Origin: Dromaius novaehollandiae
Lineage: Eukaryota > Chordata > Aves > Casuariiformes > Dromaiidae
Direction: 5' to 3'
Assembly: GCF_036370855.1 (NCBI RefSeq)
Contig: NC_088111.1
Coordinates: 18,449,501-18,513,500 of the forward strand
Length of the DNA: 64,000 nt
Of this stretch, positions 23,806 through 33,256 are shown in pieces (position 1 is the first letter of the stretch; each line of letters begins with the position of its first letter). The position numbers were made by a program, and so were the translations under genes. The notes under the pieces are model-generated. The model was given only the letters and a program-made list of their open reading frames with translations, was not told the origin of the DNA and did no database searches.

Positions 23806-26800
23806 ATGGGAACATCACATGTTGCTGCAGCAGAAAATAAGGACTGTCAGCTAGAATGCAAGGAGGGCATTTCCAAATGTCATCCTAGGTACTTATGTGG
23901 AAGTCCCTGCATTGCTGTGAACTCTACTACCAATAAAAGAAAAGCTATGTGGAGAGCAAGAAAAACAGCTGGACTATCGGATTTACAATAATCAATTTAT
24001 TTTCACAAAAGAAACATGCAGACTAAGTGGGTTAATAAGAGGTTGGGTTGCATCATGGAAAGGAGCAATGCTTCATGTCATAAAATGTGCTGAGCCCTTG
24101 ATCTCTTCTCCACGGTGCCCTCATGGAAAGGGCAGAGAACAAAAATGAGTGAGGAGGAATCTGATGACATTTTCCAAGGGACAGGGAAACACGCAATCGC
24201 CCACTTTGGGGTAGAGGTTCGAAGAGACGTTAATACATCATTGCTCTGAGTTTCATGGAGTGAACAGAAGGAAAAATGGACTTGAGGTACCAGCTAGTGA
24301 GGAGGATGAGGTCTTTCACTGAGATACAGATTCAAGCAAGCGCTAAATTCTGTAGTGAACTTAGTAGAAGGGAGCACAAGCTGTGCTAGCCACCAGAGCT
24401 CAGAGCTCAGCGTGTTAATTTAGGCTGCCGTTGATTTAGGATTAAGCTAACATGCCAGACTGTGGCCCGCAACACCTGAAGAGTTTGCAAATACTGCCTC
24501 CTCCTGACTGTGTAATAAGGAGGGCTAAATTTTGGACAAATGGACATGGCAAAGAGCCAGGAGTTGGAAACCCCATGAATCTTCCCAGCATGAATGGCCA
24601 GAGCATATCTAAGGGCACCCTCAGTTTCCATGTGCTCAGAGAAGGGCACTTTTACTGTAATCTGCAGGCAAAAAAAAGTTTCATGTCTTTATTTTGGCCT
24701 GTGTTGGCTGAAACCACCCATAAACCACTAATTGCAACTGCAAAGAGGGAGCTGGCAGACATGGGCCTTGCTGAGATTACATGGATTACTATTTTATGGA
24801 TAGAAATACGATTTTCAAACTGACTGTGAAGCTGGGTGAGAGCTGGTGGCAGATGGACAAAACTTTAGTGTAGCCGAGCCTGGAGACAGATATTTTTTTC
24901 TTAGTTTGATTTAAAAGAAAAGCAAATGAACTAGTGTCCTTCAGATAAAATGTAAACTCTGATTTCTAGAGTAACAATGCAGGATGAGAACTTGAAGACA
25001 GATTTATACAGATTTTACTAGCAGTTTGTCAGGCGTGTCCAAAGTAGAGGCCAACTCCAGCAAAAGGGCTTTGCATTTGTGGCATAAGAAAAACGGACCT
25101 CTTGGAGTGGTGGATTTGTTCACGCTGAGAACAGAAGATTACTCACTTCTGTGAGATAGCCTTACTTGTTAAATGGCTGATTCCTGCGCATCAGAATTAC
25201 ACTTGCAGAAAGGATGGTCATGATAGACAGTGGGCAGGGGTTTAGCAGTTCACAGAAATGTCCATGTTTGCCTATGTAGCATCCAGTCCCCACTAGACCC
25301 TATACAACAGGTAGGTAGGAAATGGCCTGAATTTAATACTGAAAAGGAAAGCGGAATCAGGCTCATACTTGACAGCATTAAATTACAAGGATGGCACCTA
25401 TGAAACACAGCCAGCCACCTGCTGATATTTTGTTCTGCAGAAAATCAAGCAGCAGGCTGCTTGGGATGTTAGGCGCTGTAGCCCAAGGAGCTAAGGGTTT
25501 GCAGAAGTGCACAGACACAAAGCTAAACACAAAACAGCAGCATGATTGCGGTCCCAAGGGTTACTACCACTTCCTGAACACAGAAAGAATTCACACATAC
25601 ATTGAAAATCAGAAGCCAGAAACAACAGCTATGTCACACAAAGTTGCTCCACAATCCCATGAGTGCAGGGTGTGTCTAACCAGACATACTTGGAAGAAGA
25701 TTAGGCAGCACCTTCTCCAGCAACCATAAGGAGATAAGATAATGGACACCAGACTTGTCTTTTTGCCTGGGACAGCTTAATTTGGCAGCAAAGACAGCAG
25801 GTTAGGCAACCAAACACAGGGACATAATGTTGCCAGGAAAAATGTGCTCTTATTCCCAGTGAGAACTGTTCTGCTGATGCCATGGTGACCTACAAGTTAC
25901 AGTGCAGAGCTCCTCAGAAGTCATTCAAACATTGTTAATTGTTTGGCTGCGAGGATCTGAGCTCACATGCTGCAGGAATGATACTTCCATGTTTTGGCTG
26001 GGGAAGGAAGATAGGATCTTGGGAGCTGTATCTTTAAGAAGCTTAATTTTGGAGACAGGAAGTCTGGAAATGGGCTGCAGCAGTGCAGGTTTTATTATGC
26101 AATTTCTCTTGGAACTAGTCCCTGAATAAAGGGGTTATCCATTAAGCACCCGTGTTCACAGTGACTCCTGAGCACCACAGACAGAGTCCTCAGGAATCCA
26201 TGTGAGAGCTTACGTTGTCAGCTGCACGGAGACGGGGAGCTGTGCTTTTATGCACGAGGTATGGTGGGGGCCAGAACTGCAAGTCCTGGGCACAAGTTTG
26301 CAGGACTGGGGTTCATTTGCTTGCTGTGTAATATCTTCCAGACAGTTTTTTTTCTTCTCACAAAATCATCCTATTCCATTTGTAACTCACTGTGCTTAGC
26401 ATCATGGTGAGGACATCTGAATCCTGCAGGACTGATACAAATAAAGGGCTATGGTACCCTGATGGTACCCTGAGCACTGTAATATTATTAAACCTTTTGG
26501 ACAAGTGGTCAGCAGCCTTGTTTCCAGGAGCAGTGGGTAAGGGTCGAGGTCTTCTCCCGACTCCTGCCAATACCCCCATGCTGTTCTGATCCCACGGCAG
26601 GGGGATGACTAGGGCCATCCTAAGGAGACATCATGCCACGGAGAAGCTGCAAGACACAGTAGCATTAGGATCTCCTCCTCTTCCCCTGCTGCCCTGGTGT
26701 GTAGGGTTCCTTCCCTCCAAACCACCTCCTTCCTCTCCCACGCTGTTCCCGGGACTCACAGACCCACTCTGATTTTACCTATGTAGCAGGTCTCATTTGG

Positions 26801-28440
26801 CCTGGCACTTTGCTATAAAAATACAGGAGCTCTTCAAGCTAGTGGGAGAAGAAGCGTGGCCTGCTTCCAGCTGCTCCCCATTCCCATTCCTGACACTGAG
26901 CACACAGCGTTGCCCTGGCAGGGCAGAGGCACACCAGGGCCATGCCGGGCCAGGCAGACTGGTACATAAGCTGCTCTGACAGGTTTGGTGGTGGTATCAT
27001 GGCCCTGTTGCTTGCTAGTTGTGTGATCAGAACGGTAATACTGGTGTAACATCAGCATATGGTCTATCACCATGTGACATAAACACCTTCCTGGAGCTAA
27101 GTGGTAGCTGTGGGACCACTCGGGTTCTGTTCCTGGCAAGAGATCCCCATCCTGACTCTATGCCAGAGCTGTAGTGTCATTGCAGCAGCACAGAAGGGGT
27201 CATAAGGGAAGCGAAAGGCTATGGGCATCTCCTGATGTCAGCCATGCCAGCAAATTCTTTGTTTTCAAGACAATAAGTGATGTAATGGGCAAGGTAAGAG
27301 CATACAGTTATCCAAGCTGCAGTTCAAAATGCACTGACTGAACTTCTTGAAAAATGCAAGTAACAGTTAGCAAAGGGCACTGCTGTCCTCCGTTGTGGCT
27401 GACAAACAAGCTGACCTGATTTCCATTCCCCCACCTGCAATAAAAACACATCTTCCCTCAACCTAAACTGGGGCAAATGAAAAGCTGTTGCAGATCCTCA
27501 TTTCTGTGTTTTAGATGCCCTACCCATCTAAGAGAAACAGTGTCCCTCTAACATTGCATTGCCCTCATTTTTAAAATGATGGGCAGATACACATTTTTTT
27601 TACTGGTCTTGAAACATCTCAGGTAATAGATGAGACCTGAAGCCAAGGGGTTTGTGGCCTGTTGCACCAATGCAGAGAAGGCTTGCAAACATCTGTATCA
27701 ATGGTGTTTAAGCAGCTAGAGCCTCACCTAACCGATATGAACTTCCCACCCAAATGACCAGACACCTCCAGCTGCAGGTTCCCATTCAGAACCTGGACTC
27801 ACGTCGGGAGCCGTTGTGAGACGCCAAAGCCCTGCATCACGCTGAACTACCCTAAAACATACGAGAACTCTCTACTTTTTAAGGAAACATCCAAATGGCA
27901 GACATAACCAGAGAGCACCTGCACTTGTGTAAGAAATGAGCAATACGCTGATAGAAACAGAGGCCTGTAAGAGACCTCCTGCATGATTACAGCCAAATAA
28001 ATAGAGAATTTGCAAGTAAATGTAATGAAATGCATGTAAATGTAGAAGTAAATGTAATGAATATGAGGTAGGAGCAAATGAAAGACAGACTTTCTTATTG
28101 CAAAAGAAAGCATCGCTATAGATCTCCTTTAAAAAATAAAAGATTGCTGTTTAATCCATCTCAGCTTAGGGACTTCATCCACACACTGCAGGATTGTCTC
28201 AGCCCCTTTCTCCAGTCTGTCCCCCAGTTATGACTGGTCTTAAGGGATACGTCGACATATAGCAGTAAGTGATGAAAACAGCCCTGAGCAACTAGTTTGG
28301 GTATGAGATGCTTTGCTGCTACAGCATGTCGCCTGGGCTCATACGACCTGCTTCTCAGGTTAAGAACCAGTATGGAAATGCACTGAAATGTATGAGCTCC
28401 AGCCTTATAAACCTGTTTCAGCTGGGGACATTTGTCTAGA
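23806..28440. other. Intergenic, no gene recognised
   Basis: Ordinary-composition DNA upstream of the CREBBP island. Short frames up to 137 codons have no known domain. Near 28014-28062 there is a small irregular direct repeat (GTAAATGTAATGAA and variants). No RNA gene or confident transposon was seen. Confidence 0.4.
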
Positions 28441-28822
28441 CAGAGCGGGGGCACGGTTGGAAGCAAGTGGTCAGAGCGGGTGCCCGGCGCCTCGAGCCCC
28501 CCGGGCCGGGGTAGGTTTGGCCCTGGTGCCTGAGCACCGGACCAGGCCGCAGGCATCTCCCAGGGACGGCGCACAGCTGGCGTGCGGCCTCTGCCCTCGC
28601 ATGCGGCTGTGCCCGTCTGTGGCGTGGTGACAGGACCCTCCCAAGAAGCGAGGGGCCTGCGGGCAGGCGCGGGGCAGAGGCGTCGGGAGCAGGGCGGCGG
28701 TGAGCCCCGGGTGCGCCGAAGTGGGGGAAGCCCTTCGGAGGGGCTGCGACCAACACCCTCTCAGAGGTGCTCGGGGGCGAGTCAGGCAGCGTTTCGGCAG
28801 GGCGCACGTCCCCAAGCCACGC

Positions 28823-28867
28823 GGGGCGGCAGGCTGAGGGGCGGCAGGCTGAGGGGCGGCAGGCACG
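28823..28867. repeat. 15-bp tandem repeat, 3 copies
   Basis: GGGGCGGCAGGCTGA occurs at 28823-28837 and 28838-28852, then as GGGGCGGCAGGC plus ACG at 28853-28867. It lies at the upstream edge of the CREBBP island and contains Sp1-like GGGGCGG cores. Confidence 0.9.
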
Positions 28868-28923
28868 GGCAGGGCCACGAGGAGACCGCAGCAGCCACTG
28901 TGCAGGATGTGCCGGCAGCGAGA

Positions 28924-28953
28924 CCCCGCGACGCGAGGCCCCGCGACGCGAGG
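28924..28953. repeat. 15-bp tandem duplication, 2 copies
   Basis: CCCCGCGACGCGAGG is exactly repeated at 28924-28938 and 28939-28953. The unit length equals that of the unrelated triplet repeat about 60 bp upstream. Confidence 0.9.
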
Positions 28954-29310
28954 CAGCGAAGGGCGACGGCATTGGGGTGCTCGGAAAGCCAGTGCGGGGG
29001 GCCACGGGCAGGCGGGGCCAGGGGGCACAAGCACAGCGCACTGCTCCCCTCACAGCCCCATCACCGCCTGAACCAGCGCTCGCTGCCCGGGCAAGAGGGC
29101 AGCGGCCGGCGTGGCGCTGCGGCCGGGGGGACTGAGGGGGGACGCGGCCGAGGGGCAGCTGCGGGGCGCTGAGAGGCGACGGTGACGGCGGCGAGTGCGG
29201 GGCCCTGCGGGGGCGGTGAGGGGGGAGGGGGCCCCGCCGGGCCTCGCGCGGGCCGCTCCCCCCCTCCCCGCCCAAGGCGCCGCGGAGCAACTGAGGACGA
29301 GCTCGGCTCT

Positions 29311-29400
29311 TTCCGGCGCCGCTCGCGCCTTTCCGGCGGCGGCGGGGGCGGGGGGCGGGGCCGTGCGCGGTGACGCAGCGCGCAGGCCCCGCCCCGCCCC
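29311..29400 (+). promoter_or_regulatory. CREBBP: Paired ETS-type sites and GC boxes
   Basis: TTCCGGCG-type sites (CCGGAA on the other strand) lie at 29311-29316 and 29331-29336, spaced exactly 20 bp, about two helical turns. They are followed by GC boxes GGGGGCGGGGC (29351-29361) and GCCCCGCCCC (29391-29400). A TGACGCAG half-CRE-like motif sits at 29371-29378. This ETS-plus-Sp1 arrangement is typical of TATA-less CpG-island promoters. Which factors bind here is inference. Confidence 0.5.
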
Positions 29401-29429
29401 CGCCCCATGGTCTCTGGAAAAGAGAAGAG

Positions 29430-29477
29430 AAAAAAAAACTTTTTTTTTTAATTGAGGAATCAACAGCCGCCATCTTG
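29430..29477 (+). promoter_or_regulatory. CREBBP: Poly(dA:dT) tract and YY1-type motif
   Basis: A9 C T10 at 29430-29449 is an isolated AT tract inside an otherwise GC-dense island. GCCGCCATCTTG follows at 29466-29477, whose complement CAAGATGGCGGC matches the YY1 consensus. YY1 sites of this form often sit just downstream of transcription starts, so the start may be close to 29450-29470. A weaker GCCGCCATCC lies at 29865-29874. Confidence 0.5.
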
Positions 29478-29508
29478 TCGCGGAGCCGGAGCGCGGCGCG
29501 AGCGGAGC

Positions 29509-29534
29509 GGGGCCGGGCCGGGCCGGGCCGGGGC
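29509..29534. repeat. GGGCC pentanucleotide repeat
   Basis: Four to five tandem GGGCC/CCGGG units in the probable CREBBP leader. It is strongly structure-forming in RNA if transcribed. Confidence 0.85.
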
Positions 29535-30011
29535 AGCGGGGCCGCCCGCCGGGGCACGGGCAGCCGCGCGGAGCGCCGCCGACGGGCACGGGGGCTCGGG
29601 GCAGCGGGGCAGCGCCGGCCGGGGCCAGCCGGGCGCCGCCGCCGGGACCGGGAGCCGCGGCGGCCGCCGCGCCGCGCTCATTGTTTTGGGGCTTTTTTTT
29701 CCGCCCCCGTTCGCCGCGGCTCGGCGCGGGCGGGCGGGCGCGGCGGGTGGGGGCGGCGGACGGGGGCCGCGGCGGGGCCGGGGCGAGCCCCCCGCTCGCA
29801 GGGGAGGGGACGGAGCGAGGAGGAGCGGGTGGGGGGGCGCTATGCTCCCCGAGTGACTGACTGAGCCGCCATCCGGGCACCTCCTCGGCGGCGGCCGGGC
29901 GGGGGAGCGGCCGGGAGGAGCGAGGCCGGCAGGGAGGGGGCGCTGGGCTCTCCCCACCCCGCCCCGAGCCCTCCTCCCTGCGGCCTGCTGCGGCGGCGGC
30001 CCGGCCCGGGC

Positions 30012-30047
30012 ATGGGGGAGCGGGGGCCGCCGCCGGCCGGGCGCTGA
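30012..30047 (+). promoter_or_regulatory. CREBBP: Upstream ORF in the CREBBP leader (11 codons)
   Basis: ATG at 30012 lies in a strong initiation context (G at -3, G at +4) and reads MGERGPPPAGR before TGA at 30045-30047. It is out of frame with the CREBBP ATG and ends 179 nt before it. A second uORF of four codons (MLPE) lies at 29842-29856. Both matter only if transcription begins upstream of them. If so, they would be expected to lower CREBBP translation. Confidence 0.5.
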
Positions 30048-30093
30048 GCGGCGCTGTTGCTCGGCCGCGGCTGCCGCGCGGAGCGGAGCGGGG

Positions 30094-30150
30094 CGCCTCG
30101 CCTCGCCTCGCCTCTCCTCGCCTGCCCGCGCCTCGCCTCGCCTCGCCTCT
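30094..30150. repeat. (CGCCT)n microsatellite-like repeat
   Basis: CGCCT/CCTCG units run through 30094-30120 and again 30129-30150, with an interrupting CTCCTCGCCTGCCCG. They lie in the likely 5'UTR just upstream of the start codon. Confidence 0.85.
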
Positions 30151-30226
30151 CCGGCGGCGGCGGCTGCCCGCCGATCCCGGGAGCGCGGCGGGCCCCGGCG
30201 GGGCTGTGACTGCCGAGCCGGCTACC

Positions 30227-30311
30227 ATGGCGGAGAACTTACTCGACGGGCCGCCCAACCCCAAGCGAGCCAAGCTCAACTCGCCGGGCTTCTCCGCCAG
30301 CGACAGCACAG
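30227..30311 (+). CDS. CREBBP: CREB-binding protein, coding exon 1
   Basis: CREBBP is a nuclear lysine acetyltransferase and transcriptional coactivator (KAT3A). It bridges CREB, nuclear receptors and many other activators to the transcription machinery and acetylates histones such as H3K27. This exon encodes residues 1-28 plus one nucleotide of codon 29. It begins MAENLLDGPPNPKRAKL, which is CREBBP-specific; EP300 starts MAENVVEPGPP. PNPKRAKL is a basic NLS-like stretch. The ATG is chosen because ACCATGG is a strong context and translation matches the family; the open frame extends a few codons upstream without conservation. It ends ACAG followed by the donor GTGAGG. The 85-nt coding length equals that of mammalian CREBBP exon 1. 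The first intron follows and exon 2 completes codon 29 as Asp. Confidence 0.97.
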
Positions 30312-30649
30312 GTGAGGGCCGCGGGGCGGTGCGGGGGCGGGCGGAGGGAGGGAGGCCGGCGGCGGCGGCGGGCGGGCCCCGCGGCGGCTCCGGCGCCCCC
30401 CGCGGCGGGCGGCCTGGCGCGGCGCTCCGGCGGCGGGCGAGCCTCGGGCCGGGCCAGGCCGTCCGCCGCGGGGGGGGGGAGGGGGGAGCGGCCTCTCCGC
30501 GGCTTGGCGGAGCGGCGGCGGGAACCGGCCCGGCGAGGGGCCGCGGCGGCGGCGGGCGCCCCGCAGCCGGCTCCCGGCGCGGCCGGGCCTCCTGCGGCCG
30601 AAGTTACCGGGCGGGACCCGCGCGGCGGCTCCCGTCCCGGCCGCGCGGC

Positions 30650-30658
30650 TATAAATAG
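30650..30658 (+). promoter_or_regulatory. TATA-box motif in intron 1 CpG island
   Basis: TATAAATAG is a consensus TATA box surrounded by GC-only DNA (GCGCGGC before, CGGCGGCC after), 339 nt inside intron 1. A start about 30 nt downstream (near 30680), followed by the possible donor CAG|GTGCGC at 30733/30734, would give a short alternative noncoding first exon. The motif is seen; its function is inference. Confidence 0.4.
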
Positions 30659-31574
30659 CGGCGGCCTGGCCGCGGCGCCCGGGGAGCGGGGCAGGGCCGG
30701 GCCGCGGGAGCCGCCGCGGCTCGGGGCGCCCAGGTGCGCGGCCGCGCCGCCCCCGGCAGCAGCGCGGGGGCTGGGGGGGGGGGACGGCACTTCCGAGACC
30801 CCCGGTGCCCCTGGCCGCGCCGGGCAGCGCTGCGGGGTGAAAGCTCCGGTGCGGCTGCGGACAGCGGCGGCGCCGAAGTCGGGGTTCCTGCGCGGTCGCC
30901 GGTGCGCGGCCTCGGCGCCGTGGGTGTGCGAGGCTCGTAAAACGCCTCGAAACGATCGTTTCCAGTAACTGCGAGCCCGCTGTAAACACACACGTGCGCG
31001 TACGTGCGGCCGCGGCTCCCCTGGCCGCCACGAGCGTTCGCCTGGAGCCCCGACCCGGGGCCGGGTGGGCACAAGTAGTGCCTCTGACTGGTGTTTCTGT
31101 TCTCGGAGATTAATGAATCTCTTCCAAGGGACGGTGATAAGTTAATCACGCTACGCCTGCTCTGTTTTTATACTGAGAAAAATATTACAGTAGTTGAGCT
31201 GATAAATTCTGCGGGCTCTTTTAGTTTGCTTAGCCTGCAGTTGGCAGTAGCTTATAGATAGGTCTGCGGTTTAGTTCTTTCTTTCTTTCTTTTTGTTATG
31301 GGATCTTTTTCTTCCCAAACTACAAAGAAATGAAATGTGCCAAAAAGAACTAGTCTTGAGACTGAGAATTGGCAGAGCTTGCCTAGGTGAGGTCTGGCGA
31401 CCGAACTGCTTTAATCCCTGCTGTGGAAGTGCCTGAATATCACATTGAAAGCTGAGATGTAAGGTGCTGTGAAACGCACCACGGTAACTCAGAAAAAGGC
31501 AGTTTTTCTTTAATTGCTCACATAGACACATCAGATTCTACTAGTAGCCAGTAAAAGATGTTTGGAGCAGGTTG

Positions 31575-31621
31575 GTTTTTTTCTTTTTCTTTCTTTTTCT
31601 TTTTTCTTTTTTTTTTTTTTT
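31575..31621. repeat. Polypyrimidine (T/C) tract
   Basis: T-rich tract with regularly spaced single C residues (TTTTTC/TTTC units) ending in 16 T residues, in intron 1. Confidence 0.9.
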
Positions 31622-33160
31622 GAAGTTCCCTTGGTCTGTTCTGGAATGCCTCAGCCATAATTACGTCCTGTTCAGCAAGTTCTAATGCGTCTCGGGAGCT
31701 CTGTGCCCTACCAGATATGTAAACTCGAGCATCTACATAAAGTTTTGCACAGCTGGGGGGGCCTTTGGTCGGCAAGGGCAGAAAACACCAGGTTGTGTTT
31801 TTGACAAATAGGAGTATTTCAGTTGTGTTCTGTCGTGATCCCAGTGTCCTTTAGGGGAAAAAAAATGCGTCTTTGAGAATGCGAGTGAGGTTTGCATGCT
31901 TAAAAGTGCTTTTCCCCCCCCTAGATTTGTTGCTAGCAGTTAATACTGCTTGTTGAAAGACTGCTGAACTTTTCTGTGCATGGTAGTAGTAGGCAACGCA
32001 AATAGGTTGAGTAGTGATTTCTATAAAATCCCTGGTCCTGAACATAAACCAGGCTTCTCTCTTGCACTGAGGCTTAAATAAAAAAAGTTGTGTTGCAACA
32101 TGGAAGGCTTTTTTTGTTTGTTTTTTTTATCAGAGGTATTTGAGTAGATAGGTTTGAGACTTGTGCCCTGAACAAGCCGTAAGTTGTGTACTGGATAACT
32201 GAATTGTAATTGCAGTCATAAACTCCAGCTGTCTGATGCCGTAGCTTGCGTGATCAGGGCACGCTTTAAAAGACGTCGTGTTAGGCCCAGTTGCGTAGTT
32301 TTGTTGCTGAATAATAAGGCACCAATCCTGCCAGCGCTTATAAATGAGAATAGCGGGGTGCTGGGGAAGGGTCTGATGGCAGGCCTGAATTTTCAGCGGA
32401 ATGCAACTGCTCTTTCTTGTTTATATTTCACCTGATGCTTTGATGCGGTGATCTTAAGCAATTCCTTTTGTCAGGGTAAATGTTAGTTCCTTTTAATCTT
32501 TCTAGTAAAAAGAGCTCCTTAGCCTACTGTAGCTAAGTTTGTGCAATTTAAACTGGTTTGCTTGTGTTCTGAAAATAAGACATTTCCTGTTAAACTTAAG
32601 CGGCAAGCTCAAATATCTGATCTAAGAGAAGGGAGTAGAGAAAAGAACAGCGGCGATGTATACTGTGTCTATCATGAGGTGTTATAATAGTTGGATTTCA
32701 AAGTCGCCCTGGTGCCGTTTCTGTCAATGAAGTGTACTGATGAAGACCCATGGCTACTAACTCAGAGGACCGTTGCAGTTCAGTATTTGAGCCGGCTAAT
32801 ATGATAAAAATACTCATGGGAAAGGTTTTCCCATGTGTAGCCAGGTAGATTAGCGCTTTTGTCTGATTACTACTTTATGAGATAACCACTGGCTCTCATA
32901 ACTAAGCATTTATGTTGCTTAAATGTTGAGAGGTGTTCTCATCTGGGTTGCATCAGAATAAACAAGAGATTAATACAAAAAGTAGAATTATAGAGACTAT
33001 GGTTGTTGCAGAGTATTATTTTAACATCGAGTGTCGTGATAACTTTGCATATCCTGCCCGTTCACTGTATATCCTGCCGAATGAGCAACACTGGCAAACT
33101 TCTCAAGCTGCTCTTGTCTTGAACTCTGAACACAGACTGAGAAAAACGTTTTTGAATCAA

Positions 33161-33256
33161 GCAGCGGCCGAACTGGCGTCCGTCGGGTGCCCGTGCGCTG
33201 TGGCTCCACAGTGCGCTCGCCGCTGTTCGGTGCTGCGTGGCACGTAACGCGCCGAT
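33161..33256. promoter_or_regulatory. CpG islet in intron 1
   Basis: About 15 CG dinucleotides in roughly 95 bp, flanked by AT-rich intron that is CpG-poor. It has no coding frame or core promoter that I recognise. It could be a small unmethylated enhancer, or the remains of an inserted GC-rich sequence. Confidence 0.4.

Larger units (their letters stand above)
28440..31070 (+). promoter_or_regulatory. CREBBP: CREBBP CpG-island promoter
   Basis: This is about 2.6 kb of extremely CpG-rich DNA spanning the region upstream of, and around, the CREBBP start codon. That is the expected form of the promoter of a housekeeping coactivator gene. Within it are GC boxes at 29351-29361 and 29391-29400, and TTCCGG at 29311-29316 and 29331-29336 (ETS-type, 20 bp apart). 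An A9CT10 tract lies at 29430-29449, with a YY1-type motif at 29466-29477. No TATA box lies upstream of the likely start, consistent with dispersed initiation. I infer transcription starts somewhere around 29300-29900, and the exact site cannot be read from sequence. Confidence 0.85.

Noticed and set aside
25860..26180. Solo LTR suggested by an AATAAAGGGG motif
   Set aside because: No terminal TG/CA inverted repeats, primer-binding site or flanking duplication could be identified.
28436..31072. Long - strand open frames (up to 419 codons) across the CREBBP promoter island
   Set aside because: They are Pro/Arg/Ala-rich translations of stop-poor GC-rich DNA, present in several frames at once, and antisense to the known CREBBP exon. 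No domain is recognisable.
32815..32835. Inverted repeat CATGGGAAA / TTTCCCATG
   Set aside because: Chance-level arm length, with no T-tract or repeat context.
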